Positions 25,885 through 35,105 of a stretch of DNA of 64,000 nucleotides are shown here, piece after piece (position 1 is the stretch's first letter; each line of letters opens with the position of its first letter). Source of the stretch: Maribacter sp. (lineage in GTDB: Bacteria > Bacteroidota > Bacteroidia > Flavobacteriales > Flavobacteriaceae); the NCBI GenBank assembly GCA_024643345.1, contig JAHENB010000064.1:62001-126000 (forward strand), in the 5' to 3' direction. The notes under the pieces were generated by a model. That model saw nothing but the letters and a program-made list of their open reading frames with translations, did no database searches and had not been told where the DNA came from. Both the position numbers and the translations under genes were made by a program.

Positions 25885-25915
25885 AAAAAATCCCGACCAA
25901 AAAATGATCGGGATT
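25885..25915 (-). terminator. Terminator of the RND efflux operon
   Basis: Minus strand: AATCCCGA (25915-25908), loop, TCGGGATT (25896-25889), then a run of Ts. It stands 28 bp after the permease stop codon and ends the tetR-tolC-adaptor-permease operon before the aspS promoter region. Confidence 0.85.
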
Positions 25916-25943
25916 CATGATACATTGGCGCCAATGATTTTTC

Positions 25944-28900
25944 TTAAGCGGCTTTTTTTTCTGAAAGGATCGCTTCTTCCGATGTCTTCTTTTTGCCTCC
26001 CATAAACCTGATCTTCATCCTATAAATAATATTGAAAAGAACCGGTACGATGACCAAGGTCAAGAAGGTGGCCACGATCAAGCCGAAAATGACCGTCCAT
26101 GCCAGTGGGCCCCAAAAAACTACGTTATCCCCTCCAACATAGATTTTTGGATCCAATTCTGAAAAAAGGGAGAAAAAATCGATGTTGAGTCCTATGGCCA
26201 AGGGAACCAGTCCCAGTACGGTAGTGATGGCCGTGAGTAGTACCGGGCGCAACCTTGCCTTGCCTCCCTTGGTAAGAATTTCGGTTACCTCCTCCATGTT
26301 CAACAAGTCTTTGTCGTCCATATTCATTTTCACCTTTTTACGGTCGATCAGAATTTGGGTATAATCGAGCAATACTACCCCATTGTTCACCACGATACCT
26401 GCCAAGGAAATGATGCCCATCATGGTCATCATGATCACGAAAGACCAGCCCGTGAGCATCAATCCCCCGAACACCCCTATAAAACTCAGGAAAATGGCGA
26501 TCATTATGATCAAGGGTTTGGAAATGCCGCCGAATTGAAAGATCAATATCAACATGATCAGTCCCAGTCCGGAAAAGAAAGCCCCAACAAGAAAATCTTG
26601 TTGTTTGTTCTGTTCTTCTATTTCTCCTGTATAGTCGATCTTAATGTTTTCTGGAAGGTTTTTGAATTCTTTCATTTCTTCCTGTATCTTGGCAACGATC
26701 TGGGCCGCGTTGCCGCCCGCTTTCAATCCTGAATAAACCGTTACCACACGCCGGGCGTTTCTATGCTTTATGGCACTATAGCCCGAGGAGTTGCGCTGTG
26801 AAGCCACTGACGAAATGGGAACTTCTTTTAACTGGCCCGAAGCCGGATCCCTAAAGATTATATTTTGGTTGAAAAGCGCATTTTTGTCAAAACGGATGTC
26901 TTCGTTGAACCGAATGTTGATATCGTAATCCTCCCCATCAACCTTGTACACTCCGGCTTTTTCCCCGAACAAAGAACGGCGAAGTTGCTGGCCAACCGCT
27001 CCTGCGGCAACCCCAAGTGCTCCCGCCTTTTCCCGGTCGACCACGACCTGCATGGAGGGCTTGCTTTTGTTCACATCAATCTTAAGTTCTTCAATCCCTG
27101 CGATATTTTTTGTGTTGATGAAGTTCCTGATATCCTCTGCCGTGTTGATCAATTGATCATAGTCTTTGCCTTCCAATTCAATGTTGATGGGATAGCCCGC
27201 AGGAGGGCCATTATAATCCTTTTCCACGGAAATGGCCACTCCTGGATAGATGCCCATAAGGTCATCCTGAATTTCGCTGCGCAGGTCTTCTGTATCCCTG
27301 CCGTTTCTGTATTTGTACTCCCTCATTGAAACGGTCACTTTTCCCCTATGCGGCATTTCAGCAGAGGAACCACCATCCGCTAACGGGTTACCGGCCCCTT
27401 CACCTACTTGGGAAACAGCCGACTGTACCAAATAGTTGTAATCGCCATTGGTATATTTATCCCGGTTAACGACCTCATACACATGCTTCTCTATATTTTG
27501 GGTAAGTTCATTGGTTTTTTCAATGGAAGTTCCCTGCGGGTATTCTACATATACATAGATTTCATTGGGAATATTGTCCGGGAAGAATTCGATCTTTGTT
27601 CTTCCCGAGCCAATTGACATCCCAAAAAGCATAAAGGTGACGATCAAAAGCAAAAAGGTAATGCCCAAATACCAATAGACGTTTCCTCCCCTAAGGGCAT
27701 GTTGTATTCTCCGTTCATACCAATTTTCGAACCGCGCCATGGTGTTTTTTTGAAAGTTGAGCGCCCACTTTTTGAGCGCATATTTATAAACCCAGAACAT
27801 GATGGCCGTTAAAATCAAAACGGAGCCCATGCCACGCATCGCACCTCCAAAAACAAGTATGAACAGGCCGAAACCGCCCAAAATCGCACTGAGTCTAAGA
27901 AGCTGTTTTAAGGTCAGTTCCTTTTCACCGATTTCCATGAATTGCGAAACCAACATGGAGTTCATGAAAATGGCGACAAATAAGGAAGAGCCCAGAACCA
28001 CCGATAAGGTAATGGGGAAATAAATCATAAACTGACCAAAGATTCCTGGCCAAAGTCCGAGGGGCACAAAGGCCGCTACCGTGGTCAGGGTAGATATGAT
28101 AATTGGAAACGCTATTTCGCCGATTCCTTTTTTTGCTGCCTCGATGCGTGGCATACCCTCACTCATTAAGCGATATACGTTCTCTACCACCACAATGCCG
28201 TTATCGACCAACATCCCCAGCCCCATGATCATCCCAAACAAGATCATGGTATTCAAGGTGTAGCCCATAAGGTTCAGTATCATAAAAGACATGAACATCG
28301 ACATGGGAATCGCAAAACCTACAAAGAGGGCATTACGGAAACCCAAGAAGAACATAAGAACGGTAACTACCAAGATAATTCCGAAGATGATATTGTTCAC
28401 CAGATCTTCAACTTGGTTCAAGGTTCGCCCAGAAGAGTCATTGGCTATGGAGATGTTAAGATCGGCCGGAAAATAATTGGCCTGTTCCTGTTTTACCATT
28501 TCCCTTATTTTGGTGGTGGCCTCTATAGTATTCTTGCCCGATCGTTTCTTGATATCGAGCATCACCACACTTTCGCCAAATTCCCTGGCATAGGTTGTTT
28601 TCTCCTCCTCATCAAAGGTTACCTTGGCAATATCTTTAAGATAAACGGCGCCGTTTTCAGATTTTACCACGAAATCGTTCAACTCTTCCGGTTTCTCAAT
28701 TTCACCCAAAACACGAATGGTCCTCCGCTGTTCATCGGTCTTGATATTTCCCGCAGACATTGTCATATTCCCGTTGCTTATGGCCCCAATCACATCCTGA
28801 AAGCTCACTTTGGCGGCCATCATCTTATAAATATCAACGGCGACTTCGACCTCCTTTTCCTGGGCACCGCGTATATTCACTTCCTTGATTTCGGGCAGGT

Positions 28901-29444
28901 CCTCGATTTCATCTTGCATGTATTCTGCAAATTCTTTCAAGCGCTCAACAGGATAGTCTCCAGTAAAATTAATGTTCATTATGGGAAACGATTCGGCCAA
29001 GTTCAAATCAAAAATGTTGGGTTCTACTTTGGCATTATTGAAAGTGGGCCAATCTTCACTGGCCTTTTCGCCATCGACCTCATCCTTCACTTTCTGTTTT
29101 GCCTGTTCAACCGTGATGTCCTCATCGAACTCAACCGTGATAATGGAATAATCTTCCTGGGAGGTAGAAGTGACCTCCACTGCGTTGCTCACGTTTTTTA
29201 AACGATCTTCCAAGGGGTCGGTAATCAAGCGTTCCACATCTTCCGCCGTGTTTCCCGGATAGGGTGTACTGATATAAATCTTGGTCTCCACGATTTCGGG
29301 AAAGTCCTCTCGGGGCATGGCAAAATAAGCCTTTAGGCCAATCCAAAAGAAGATGGCGATCATCACATAGATTACCGAAGGGTTGTCGATGGCCCAGGAG
29401 GAAAGTTTGAATTCCTTCTCGGCGTTTTTCTTTTGCTTACTCAT
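25944..29444 (-). CDS. RND efflux permease (AcrB-type)
   Basis: 1166 residues, longer than E. coli AcrB. Twelve membrane helices in the 1+5+1+5 pattern surround two large periplasmic loops; N-terminal AMPREDFPEI and the TM4 segment GLGMLVDNGIVVVENVYR place it in the RND superfamily. The canonical Asp-Asp pair of TM4 reads Asp-Asn here, which is seen in a subset of Bacteroidota pumps. It should take drugs, detergents or bile-like compounds from the inner membrane/periplasm to the TolC channel using proton motive force. It overlaps the adaptor gene by 8 bp and is the last gene of the operon. Confidence 0.93.
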   Translation of the reverse strand: MSKQKKNAEKEFKLSSWAIDNPSVIYVMIAIFFWIGLKAYFAMPREDFPEIVETKIYISTPYPGNTAEDVERLITDPLEDRLKNVSNAVEVTSTSQEDYSIITVEFDEDITVEQAKQKVKDEVDGEKASEDWPTFNNAKVEPNIFDLNLAESFPIMNINFTGDYPVERLKEFAEYMQDEIEDLPEIKEVNIRGAQEKEVEVAVDIYKMMAAKVSFQDVIGAISNGNMTMSAGNIKTDEQRRTIRVLGEIEKPEELNDFVVKSENGAVYLKDIAKVTFDEEEKTTYAREFGESVVMLDIKKRSGKNTIEATTKIREMVKQEQANYFPADLNISIANDSSGRTLNQVEDLVNNIIFGIILVVTVLMFFLGFRNALFVGFAIPMSMFMSFMILNLMGYTLNTMILFGMIMGLGMLVDNGIVVVENVYRLMSEGMPRIEAAKKGIGEIAFPIIISTLTTVAAFVPLGLWPGIFGQFMIYFPITLSVVLGSSLFVAIFMNSMLVSQFMEIGEKELTLKQLLRLSAILGGFGLFILVFGGAMRGMGSVLILTAIMFWVYKYALKKWALNFQKNTMARFENWYERRIQHALRGGNVYWYLGITFLLLIVTFMLFGMSIGSGRTKIEFFPDNIPNEIYVYVEYPQGTSIEKTNELTQNIEKHVYEVVNRDKYTNGDYNYLVQSAVSQVGEGAGNPLADGGSSAEMPHRGKVTVSMREYKYRNGRDTEDLRSEIQDDLMGIYPGVAISVEKDYNGPPAGYPINIELEGKDYDQLINTAEDIRNFINTKNIAGIEELKIDVNKSKPSMQVVVDREKAGALGVAAGAVGQQLRRSLFGEKAGVYKVDGEDYDINIRFNEDIRFDKNALFNQNIIFRDPASGQLKEVPISSVASQRNSSGYSAIKHRNARRVVTVYSGLKAGGNAAQIVAKIQEEMKEFKNLPENIKIDYTGEIEEQNKQQDFLVGAFFSGLGLIMLILIFQFGGISKPLIIMIAIFLSFIGVFGGLMLTGWSFVIMMTMMGIISLAGIVVNNGVVLLDYTQILIDRKKVKMNMDDKDLLNMEEVTEILTKGGKARLRPVLLTAITTVLGLVPLAIGLNIDFFSLFSELDPKIYVGGDNVVFWGPLAWTVIFGLIVATFLTLVIVPVLFNIIYRMKIRFMGGKKKTSEEAILSEKKAA

Positions 29445-30624
29445 TCGGTTGGTCGTTTATGATTTTAACCCTTTGTCCTTCTTTTACGATTCTGGCCCCT
29501 TCTTTCACCAAGTAGTCTCCATTTTCAATCCCCGAAAGAACCTCAACCATTTTACCCTGTGTTTTTCCGGTAGTGATGATTCTCCTGTTCACCATGGCTT
29601 CGTTTTCTTTATCTGAGGAAATGGCCACGTAAACATACTGTTGTCCTTCCGCATTTTCAGAGATGATATTTTGTGGCACCAAAATGGCCTCGGGATTGGA
29701 GTAATCGTTGAGCCTTACCTTGGCCGTAAGATTGGGTTTAATAACCCCTTCCTTATTGGGAACGGAAATTTCTACGGTGAAGGATCGGTTTCCCGGTTTA
29801 ATGAAATTTCCCGTTTGTCTTATAACGGAATTGACCGTATCACCGAGCACTGGAAAATATACGATAGCTTCCTTACCTTTTTGGATACCATCAAGATAAT
29901 TTTCCGGAACGTCGACTTCGATGTACATATTATCCAAGTTGACTATTCGGAATACTTCCGAGCCCGGCCCTGGGGAAACAACCGTTCCCTGGTCTTTGAT
30001 GACATCATCGACAATTCCGGAAAATGGCGCCCTAATGACCGATTTTCCAAGCTGGGATTCTGCCTGTTTTACCGCATTTTGGGAGGCTTCATATTGTGTT
30101 TTTGCCTGGAGATATTGAATTTCCGAACCTATCTTTTGTTCCCACAACCTCATTTGCCGTTCGTAGGTGGTTTTGGCCAATTCTGCCTGGGTTATCAATT
30201 GGTCTACCTGGCTGCCCATCCCACCATCGTCAATACTAGCCAGCAATTGGCCTTTGACCACTTTTTGACCCTCGGTTACGTATACTTTTTGCAAGTTTCC
30301 CTGCATCTCTGGATACACCAGTACATTTTGTTTGGTTTTGACATCGCCCTGCAGTTCCAAAAAGTGATCAAAATTCGCGACATTGGCCGTAATCGTGGTA
30401 ATCAAGGGTAGCCTTTCGTTTCCGTATCGGGACGTGATGACCGAATCCAATATTCTTAGATCATCGGTCAAGAGCCTCTGTTGTTCGGATATATCGGCTT
30501 TTTTAGCCATGAGCGCTTCCATATCGCCCTGTGCCACAAGCTCTTGAACGGTTGAGGGAGTGCTTCCTTCGCCACAGGATGCAAGAACGATAGCCGCGGT
30601 GAATAAGTAGCCAAGCTTTTTCAT
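29437..30624 (-). CDS. RND efflux periplasmic adaptor (membrane fusion) lipoprotein
   Basis: 395 residues. Lipoprotein signal ending at about Cys 17 (FTAAIVLASC). A coiled coil near residues 30-60 is followed by the first biotinyl-lipoyl half (VYPEMQGNLQKVYVTEGQKVVKGQLLASID), an alpha-hairpin (about 135-190), the second lipoyl half (SVIRAPFSGIVDDVIKDQGTVVSPG), and beta-barrel and membrane-proximal domains. It bridges permease and TolC. It overlaps the permease gene by 8 bp and lies 28 bp after tolC. Confidence 0.93.
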   Translation of the reverse strand: MKKLGYLFTAAIVLASCGEGSTPSTVQELVAQGDMEALMAKKADISEQQRLLTDDLRILDSVITSRYGNERLPLITTITANVANFDHFLELQGDVKTKQNVLVYPEMQGNLQKVYVTEGQKVVKGQLLASIDDGGMGSQVDQLITQAELAKTTYERQMRLWEQKIGSEIQYLQAKTQYEASQNAVKQAESQLGKSVIRAPFSGIVDDVIKDQGTVVSPGPGSEVFRIVNLDNMYIEVDVPENYLDGIQKGKEAIVYFPVLGDTVNSVIRQTGNFIKPGNRSFTVEISVPNKEGVIKPNLTAKVRLNDYSNPEAILVPQNIISENAEGQQYVYVAISSDKENEAMVNRRIITTGKTQGKMVEVLSGIENGDYLVKEGARIVKEGQRVKIINDQPNE

Positions 30625-30652
30625 TTATAAGGGTTTAGTATTGTTGATTTTT

Positions 30653-31996
30653 TTATGATTTGTTATTGTTGAGTACGGCTTCTAGTTCAGTTTTTCGATT
30701 GATTACATCAACCATTGATCTTAAATATTCCTGTTGGGCGCTGTAGAGTTGCAATTGTGCCTGGCGCAGTTCAAAACTACTGGCGAGGCCCTCCAAATAC
30801 TTTATTTCGTTTTTTTGCTCGATACGCTCGGCCAAACCAAGATTGTTCTTGCTATTCCCATATTGTTCAATGGCGAAAATATAATCGCTTTTGGCCCTTT
30901 CGAACTGCAGCCGTATTTGTTCTTGGGCCTCTTCCAACTGTGTTTTGGCCTTTTCCAAGGAAATCTTTGCACGCTGTGTGCTGGCGCTTCTTTTTAGTGA
31001 ACTGAATATCGGAATCGATAGGTCAAATCCAAGTGTTGAAAAATCGAACCATTTCTGTTCGCTCTTCAAGAAATCGAACTCGGTCGCATATCCCGTGGTA
31101 CCATAGTTCACATACGCGTTTAATGTAGGTAACGCCTTGCTTCTGGCCAGCTTCCATTCGAAATAACGCTGCTCGTTCAAATTGGTGGCTAATTTGAAAT
31201 CAACATTGTTTTCCATTTGAAATTGTGTTTCCAAAATTCCCAAATCTATTTTGGTCTGTGTTAGGCTATCCAAATTGTCTTTGAGTAGGGTAGGCGCATA
31301 AATATCGACACCCATCATCAGGTTCAACATTTGAAGCGTGATCTCCTGAAAGCGAATTGAATTTTTTAATTCATTTTGAATGGAGGTCAAGGTTATTTGT
31401 AATTGCTCCACACTTTCTTCATCGCCCAAACCGTTTTCAAAAATTTTCTGGGATTCAAATAAGTTTTTTTCCAAATTGGCCTTGTTCTTTTCAAGAAGGA
31501 GGACGGTCTCATTGGCCAATAGCACATTGCCATAGGCTTCGGTAACCATCTTACGGACTTCCAATTGGGTCTTTTCCTTGTTATTGGCACTATAGCTCAA
31601 AAAGGCCCTGGTGGCTTGGACCCCAACGATATATGAACCATCGAATATCTGTTGGCGCAATGTGCCTACGGCGTTAACTGATTTCGGAGTCCCAAAGATG
31701 ACCTCTTGAAAAGTTCCCGGATCCCCTCCAAAAAATTCCGCAGGTATCAATGAAACCGGCTGTTTCAATTGATTCTGATAACTTAAATCGCCCGTAATTT
31801 GAGGAAGTCCCGACGCTATGACCTCCCATTTTTGCTTTTGGGCATCGATGACGTCCCGATCTGCATTGACGGCACTATAATTGTGCTCCAAGGCAAAAGC
31901 GATTGCCTCTTCCAGTGAATACCCATTGGCCGGTTCTTGTGAAAGTCCGGTGAACAATGTTAAAATCGACAAAGATATTATGCAGTAAGATCGCAT
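30653..31996 (-). CDS. TolC-family outer-membrane efflux channel
   Basis: 447 residues with a signal peptide (SYCIISLSILTLFTGLSQ). Two repeats of the OEP domain (PF02321): GYSLEEAIAFALEHNYSAVNADRDVIDAQ at the start, and long amphipathic coiled-coil helices near the end (KISLEKAKTQLEEAQEQIRLQFERA). These form the outer-membrane barrel and the periplasmic tunnel as a trimer. It lies 2 bp downstream of the tetR stop, so all four genes read as one unit. Confidence 0.93.
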   Translation of the reverse strand: MRSYCIISLSILTLFTGLSQEPANGYSLEEAIAFALEHNYSAVNADRDVIDAQKQKWEVIASGLPQITGDLSYQNQLKQPVSLIPAEFFGGDPGTFQEVIFGTPKSVNAVGTLRQQIFDGSYIVGVQATRAFLSYSANNKEKTQLEVRKMVTEAYGNVLLANETVLLLEKNKANLEKNLFESQKIFENGLGDEESVEQLQITLTSIQNELKNSIRFQEITLQMLNLMMGVDIYAPTLLKDNLDSLTQTKIDLGILETQFQMENNVDFKLATNLNEQRYFEWKLARSKALPTLNAYVNYGTTGYATEFDFLKSEQKWFDFSTLGFDLSIPIFSSLKRSASTQRAKISLEKAKTQLEEAQEQIRLQFERAKSDYIFAIEQYGNSKNNLGLAERIEQKNEIKYLEGLASSFELRQAQLQLYSAQQEYLRSMVDVINRKTELEAVLNNNKS

Positions 31997-31997
31997 G

Positions 31998-32603
31998 TTA
32001 TTCGTGGTTAGAATTGATGATGTTGTTTAATATTTCACGGCCTACAGGGGTAATGATGCCCCTGAGATGGTATTCCAAATAATCGTCCATGAGTGCTGTA
32101 GTAGGAAACAATTCATTTGGAAACAGCGTGTGGTCCTTGATGCTCGTCACCCCGAAGAAATAGATGCGGGACACAAAGTCTATATTCAGGTTTTCCCTGT
32201 AGATCCCCTGTTCTATTCCCCTTTGTACATTGTCGACCACACAGTCTTGCATCACCTCAAAGTGTTTTTGGCGCAAGATGCGGTGGATTTTTGGATAGTA
32301 CTTCTGCAACTGGTATTGGGGGGAAGATTTCTCGTCCTTTAGATGGAGCATCGCAAATTTTTTGATCTCGTAAAGCTCCTCGATAGGGTTTTTCTTTAAA
32401 GAACAAATGCTATCAATGCCCTCTGATATCGAACAAAACAAATGCATGGTCGTATCTTCCACCAATTGCGTCTTGTTGGCATAATGCGCATAGATGGTTT
32501 TTTTTGAGATGCCCATTTCATGAGCAATATCGTCCATGGTAACGCTCTTGAACCCTAAGTTCAAAAACATATCGGTAGCTTTTAATAGGATTTGCTCTTT
32601 CAT
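31998..32603 (-). CDS. TetR/AcrR-family transcriptional regulator of the efflux operon
   Basis: 201 residues. The N-terminal TetR_N helix-turn-helix is clear: ILLKATDMFLNLGFKSVTMDDIAHEMGISKKTIYAHYANKTQLV. The C-terminal ligand-binding part has no recognisable subfamily. It is the first gene of the efflux operon and very probably represses it in the absence of inducer. A 9-9 inverted repeat 24-51 bp upstream of its ATG overlaps the promoter, which supports autoregulation. A -7 box ends about 10 bp before the ATG, so the leader is nearly absent. Confidence 0.92.
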   Translation of the reverse strand: MKEQILLKATDMFLNLGFKSVTMDDIAHEMGISKKTIYAHYANKTQLVEDTTMHLFCSISEGIDSICSLKKNPIEELYEIKKFAMLHLKDEKSSPQYQLQKYYPKIHRILRQKHFEVMQDCVVDNVQRGIEQGIYRENLNIDFVSRIYFFGVTSIKDHTLFPNELFPTTALMDDYLEYHLRGIITPVGREILNNIINSNHE

Positions 32604-32612
32604 AATTAGGCG

Positions 32613-32654
32613 GCAAATATAGTGCAGGAAACTATAAACACAATAATAGTTTCC
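32613..32654 (-). promoter_or_regulatory. TetR-type operator and promoter of the efflux operon
   Basis: GGAAACTAT (32627-32635) and ATAGTTTCC (32646-32654) are perfect inverted repeats with a 10-base spacer. On the minus strand the -7 box TATATTTGC occupies 32621-32613, and TTG, 19 bases upstream of it, lies inside the palindrome spacer. The operator therefore covers the -33 region, where repressor binding would block polymerase. Confidence 0.8.
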
Positions 32655-32874
32655 AAAGTTTTACAATTTTTTAACATTGAACTATCATTTCCCGTCCCGC
32701 AATGGGCATCGATGAATTTCGGACTCGTTTAATAAGATTCGTGCTTATCAGTGACACAAACCTTTGGGTGGGCCATCCGATTTGGGAATTCCTGCTAGGA
32801 GGTCGAAAGAAGTACTTGAACCGAGTAATTCTAATTTTCAGGGCATGGCCTTGGGCATAATTTGTAGAAAATAA

Positions 32875-32904
32875 TTTGACGGGAAACTAATTCCCTTATT
32901 TTTG
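32875..32904 (+). promoter_or_regulatory. Promoter of the polyprenyl synthase gene with a palindrome in its spacer
   Basis: TTTG (32875-32878), 18 bases, TATTTTTG (32897-32904), then 17 bases to the ATG: a near-ideal Bacteroidota promoter. Inside the spacer GGGAA (32881-32885), ACTAA, TTCCC (32891-32895) is a perfect 5-5-5 inverted repeat, a possible repressor site. Confidence 0.7.
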
Positions 32905-32921
32905 ACAAAAAAATAGCCTAC

Positions 32922-33896
32922 ATGCATTCCGTAGCAGCGTATCGTGACCATTTCACGGCCTATCTTGAATCAAAAACCCGCATTAAAGATCCGCAAAATC
33001 TCTATGCCCCCATACATTATATTTTAAGTTTGGGAGGCAAACGGTTGCGACCGGTCTTGACCTTAATGGCCACTGAACTCTTTGGGGCCGATTATCGCAA
33101 AGCGCTGGATGCGGCCCTTGCGGTTGAGATTTTCCATAATTTTTCTTTGGTGCACGATGACATTATGGACGCCGCCCCGATGCGAAGGGGCCAGCCAACC
33201 GTTCACGAAAAATGGGACATCAACACCGGAATCTTATCTGGCGATGCCATGTTGATCAATGCCTATCAGTTATTTGAAAATTATGACCCTAAAATGTTCC
33301 GCAGCCTGGCCCAATTGTTCAGTAAGACGGCCCTTGAAGTATGCGAAGGACAGCAATACGATGTTGATTTTGAATCTCGCGACGATGTCAGCATTCAAGA
33401 ATACCTGAAAATGATCGAATTCAAAACCGCCGTTTTGGTCGGTGCCGCATTGAAAATGGGCAGCATTATTGCCGGTGCTTCCCAAAAAGACCAAAACAAT
33501 ATTTATGAATTTGGCCGCAACCTGGGTATCGCCTTTCAATTGCAAGATGATTATCTGGACGCCTTTGGAAACCCTGAAACCTTTGGAAAACAAATCGGTG
33601 GCGACATTATAGAGAATAAAAAAACCTATCTCTATTTAAAAGCTATGGAAAAAGGTACCGAAAGTCAGGTTCTTGAGCTGGCACACCTCTACTCCATTAA
33701 GCCCAAAGAGCCCCTAGGTAAAATCAATACGGTGAAGGAGATATTGTTGGATAGCGGAGCTGTGGAAGTCACAAAAACTGCTATAAAACACTATACGCAT
33801 ACGGCCTTTGAAATCTTGGAAAAACTACAACTTCCTTTGGAAAAGAAGGGAATGCTACAAGATTTCGGGAAAAATTTGATGCGGCGGGAGGTCTAG
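32922..33896 (+). CDS. Polyprenyl diphosphate synthase (trans-isoprenyl type)
   Basis: 324 residues. Both Asp-rich Mg-binding motifs are present: DDIMD at 79-83 and DDYLD at 210-214, with GGKRLRP near residue 38 as the IPP-binding motif. The enzyme adds isopentenyl units to an allylic diphosphate. Whether the product is C20 geranylgeranyl diphosphate for carotenoids or a longer quinone side chain is not decidable by eye. The tail-to-tail neighbour is lycopene cyclase, which favours a C20 role. Stops of the two genes share the tetranucleotide CTAG. Confidence 0.92.
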   Translation: MHSVAAYRDHFTAYLESKTRIKDPQNLYAPIHYILSLGGKRLRPVLTLMATELFGADYRKALDAALAVEIFHNFSLVHDDIMDAAPMRRGQPTVHEKWDINTGILSGDAMLINAYQLFENYDPKMFRSLAQLFSKTALEVCEGQQYDVDFESRDDVSIQEYLKMIEFKTAVLVGAALKMGSIIAGASQKDQNNIYEFGRNLGIAFQLQDDYLDAFGNPETFGKQIGGDIIENKKTYLYLKAMEKGTESQVLELAHLYSIKPKEPLGKINTVKEILLDSGAVEVTKTAIKHYTHTAFEILEKLQLPLEKKGMLQDFGKNLMRREV

Positions 33897-35047
33897 AAGA
33901 TTCTGTTGAACAAGGCCTTGATGAAAGGCATGGGCGCGGGCGCTCCCATTAACTTCATGTCCTGCCAAATCGTAGACTCTTCATCGAGAAATTTCAAAAT
34001 TTCCTGTGGTTTACGTTTCGAAAAAAGCGACTCGAATATCGGCTGTCCCAGCCTGTTGTTTTTATGGAGAATATCCAACAAAAGCAGGTCGTAGAACCAA
34101 AATCTGTCTTTAAAGTCCAATTGGTCCAAAGCCTTCCCTGACTTCAAATGCTCGACCACTTTGGGTACCTTTTTCGCACTGTTCCTAAAAGTGTAACCCG
34201 TACTGGGCTTTGCCCAGCCGCCTGCCATTCCAATATGCAAAATATGAGGCGTATTATTTTCCGAAAATGGGTAACAGGTCATAGGGATACTGCCTTGTTC
34301 ACGATCAAGGATTTCGTATTCAAGGCAGCCTAGATCGTCTCTTATATAGGCTTCAATAGCATTTTCATATTCTTCCTTCGCCAGCAATTTTTCTGAAAAC
34401 AGGGTATATTCTACCAAGCCTTCATTTTCGCTAAATGGGAGCACGTACATAAAGCGGGTGTTTCCTTTCTGGGGAATCGAAAAATCCATAAATGTGGCTA
34501 TATCCTCTTTAAAAACTGCTTCTTTGGTTTTGATGAACCATCCAATGAAGTGTTGTTGCAAAACGGGATATTTATGTTGGGCCTTGGCCTTTTTATAGTC
34601 GAAAATACTATTGAAGACGGCCTTTGCGGTATACTGTTGTTTTCCGGTAATTACTTTTGCCCCATTCCCCATATCTACCACTTCCAAGACCTTTTCTTGG
34701 GCGCAAGTTACATTGTTGTAGCTCCCCATCCTTTCAAGATAGTGGGTGTAGAAGTCAATGCCTCGAATCATTTTGTATCGATAGGGCGCGATCAGAAAAT
34801 TATTGGAGAACTTATGGCCCCTAAAATAAATTTGATTCCAAGTCTTGCTCACCATGGCATCAAAAGGTCCTTCTCCGGTTTCCCAGAAACACCAGGTACG
34901 GTCATTGTTGCCTTTGACATCCTTGTCCAATAACAGAATGTGCTTTTCCTTAAAAAAATCGTCCCTGCCCATGGCATCGGCCATCATAAGTCCGGATGCG
35001 CCAGCGCCAATGATGATATAGTCGAAATGTAATTGCCCCTTTTCCAA
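33893..35047 (-). CDS. crtY: Lycopene beta-cyclase
   Basis: 384 residues from a TTG at 35047; the frame has no ATG between the promoter and the conserved start. The FAD/NAD-binding Rossmann motif is FDYIIIGAGASGLMMADAM; NNDRTWCFWE and GMAGGWAKPSTGYTF are the family's conserved blocks. It cyclises both ends of lycopene to beta-carotene, the precursor of zeaxanthin, a common flavobacterial pigment. The -7 box TATTTTTGC lies at 35080-35072. The other carotenoid genes (crtB, crtI, crtZ) are not in this window. Confidence 0.92.
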   Translation of the reverse strand: MEKGQLHFDYIIIGAGASGLMMADAMGRDDFFKEKHILLLDKDVKGNNDRTWCFWETGEGPFDAMVSKTWNQIYFRGHKFSNNFLIAPYRYKMIRGIDFYTHYLERMGSYNNVTCAQEKVLEVVDMGNGAKVITGKQQYTAKAVFNSIFDYKKAKAQHKYPVLQQHFIGWFIKTKEAVFKEDIATFMDFSIPQKGNTRFMYVLPFSENEGLVEYTLFSEKLLAKEEYENAIEAYIRDDLGCLEYEILDREQGSIPMTCYPFSENNTPHILHIGMAGGWAKPSTGYTFRNSAKKVPKVVEHLKSGKALDQLDFKDRFWFYDLLLLDILHKNNRLGQPIFESLFSKRKPQEILKFLDEESTIWQDMKLMGAPAPMPFIKALFNRIF

Positions 35048-35105
35048 TAATGGTGTTCTAAGTATCTCAAAGCAAAAATAGGGATTTCGGAAAGGGCTCC
35101 CATAT

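Larger units (their letters stand above)
32604..32921. other. 318-bp spacer between tetR and the polyprenyl synthase gene
   Basis: The left end holds the TetR operator and promoter, the right end the polyprenyl synthase promoter (both listed). Between about 32660 and 32870 I see no gene, hairpin or repeat. Confidence 0.6.

Noticed and set aside
25668-25907. 79-codon plus-strand frame between aspS and the RND terminator
   Set aside because: It overlaps the aspS start and promoter and runs into the terminator hairpin; the translation has no recognisable domain.
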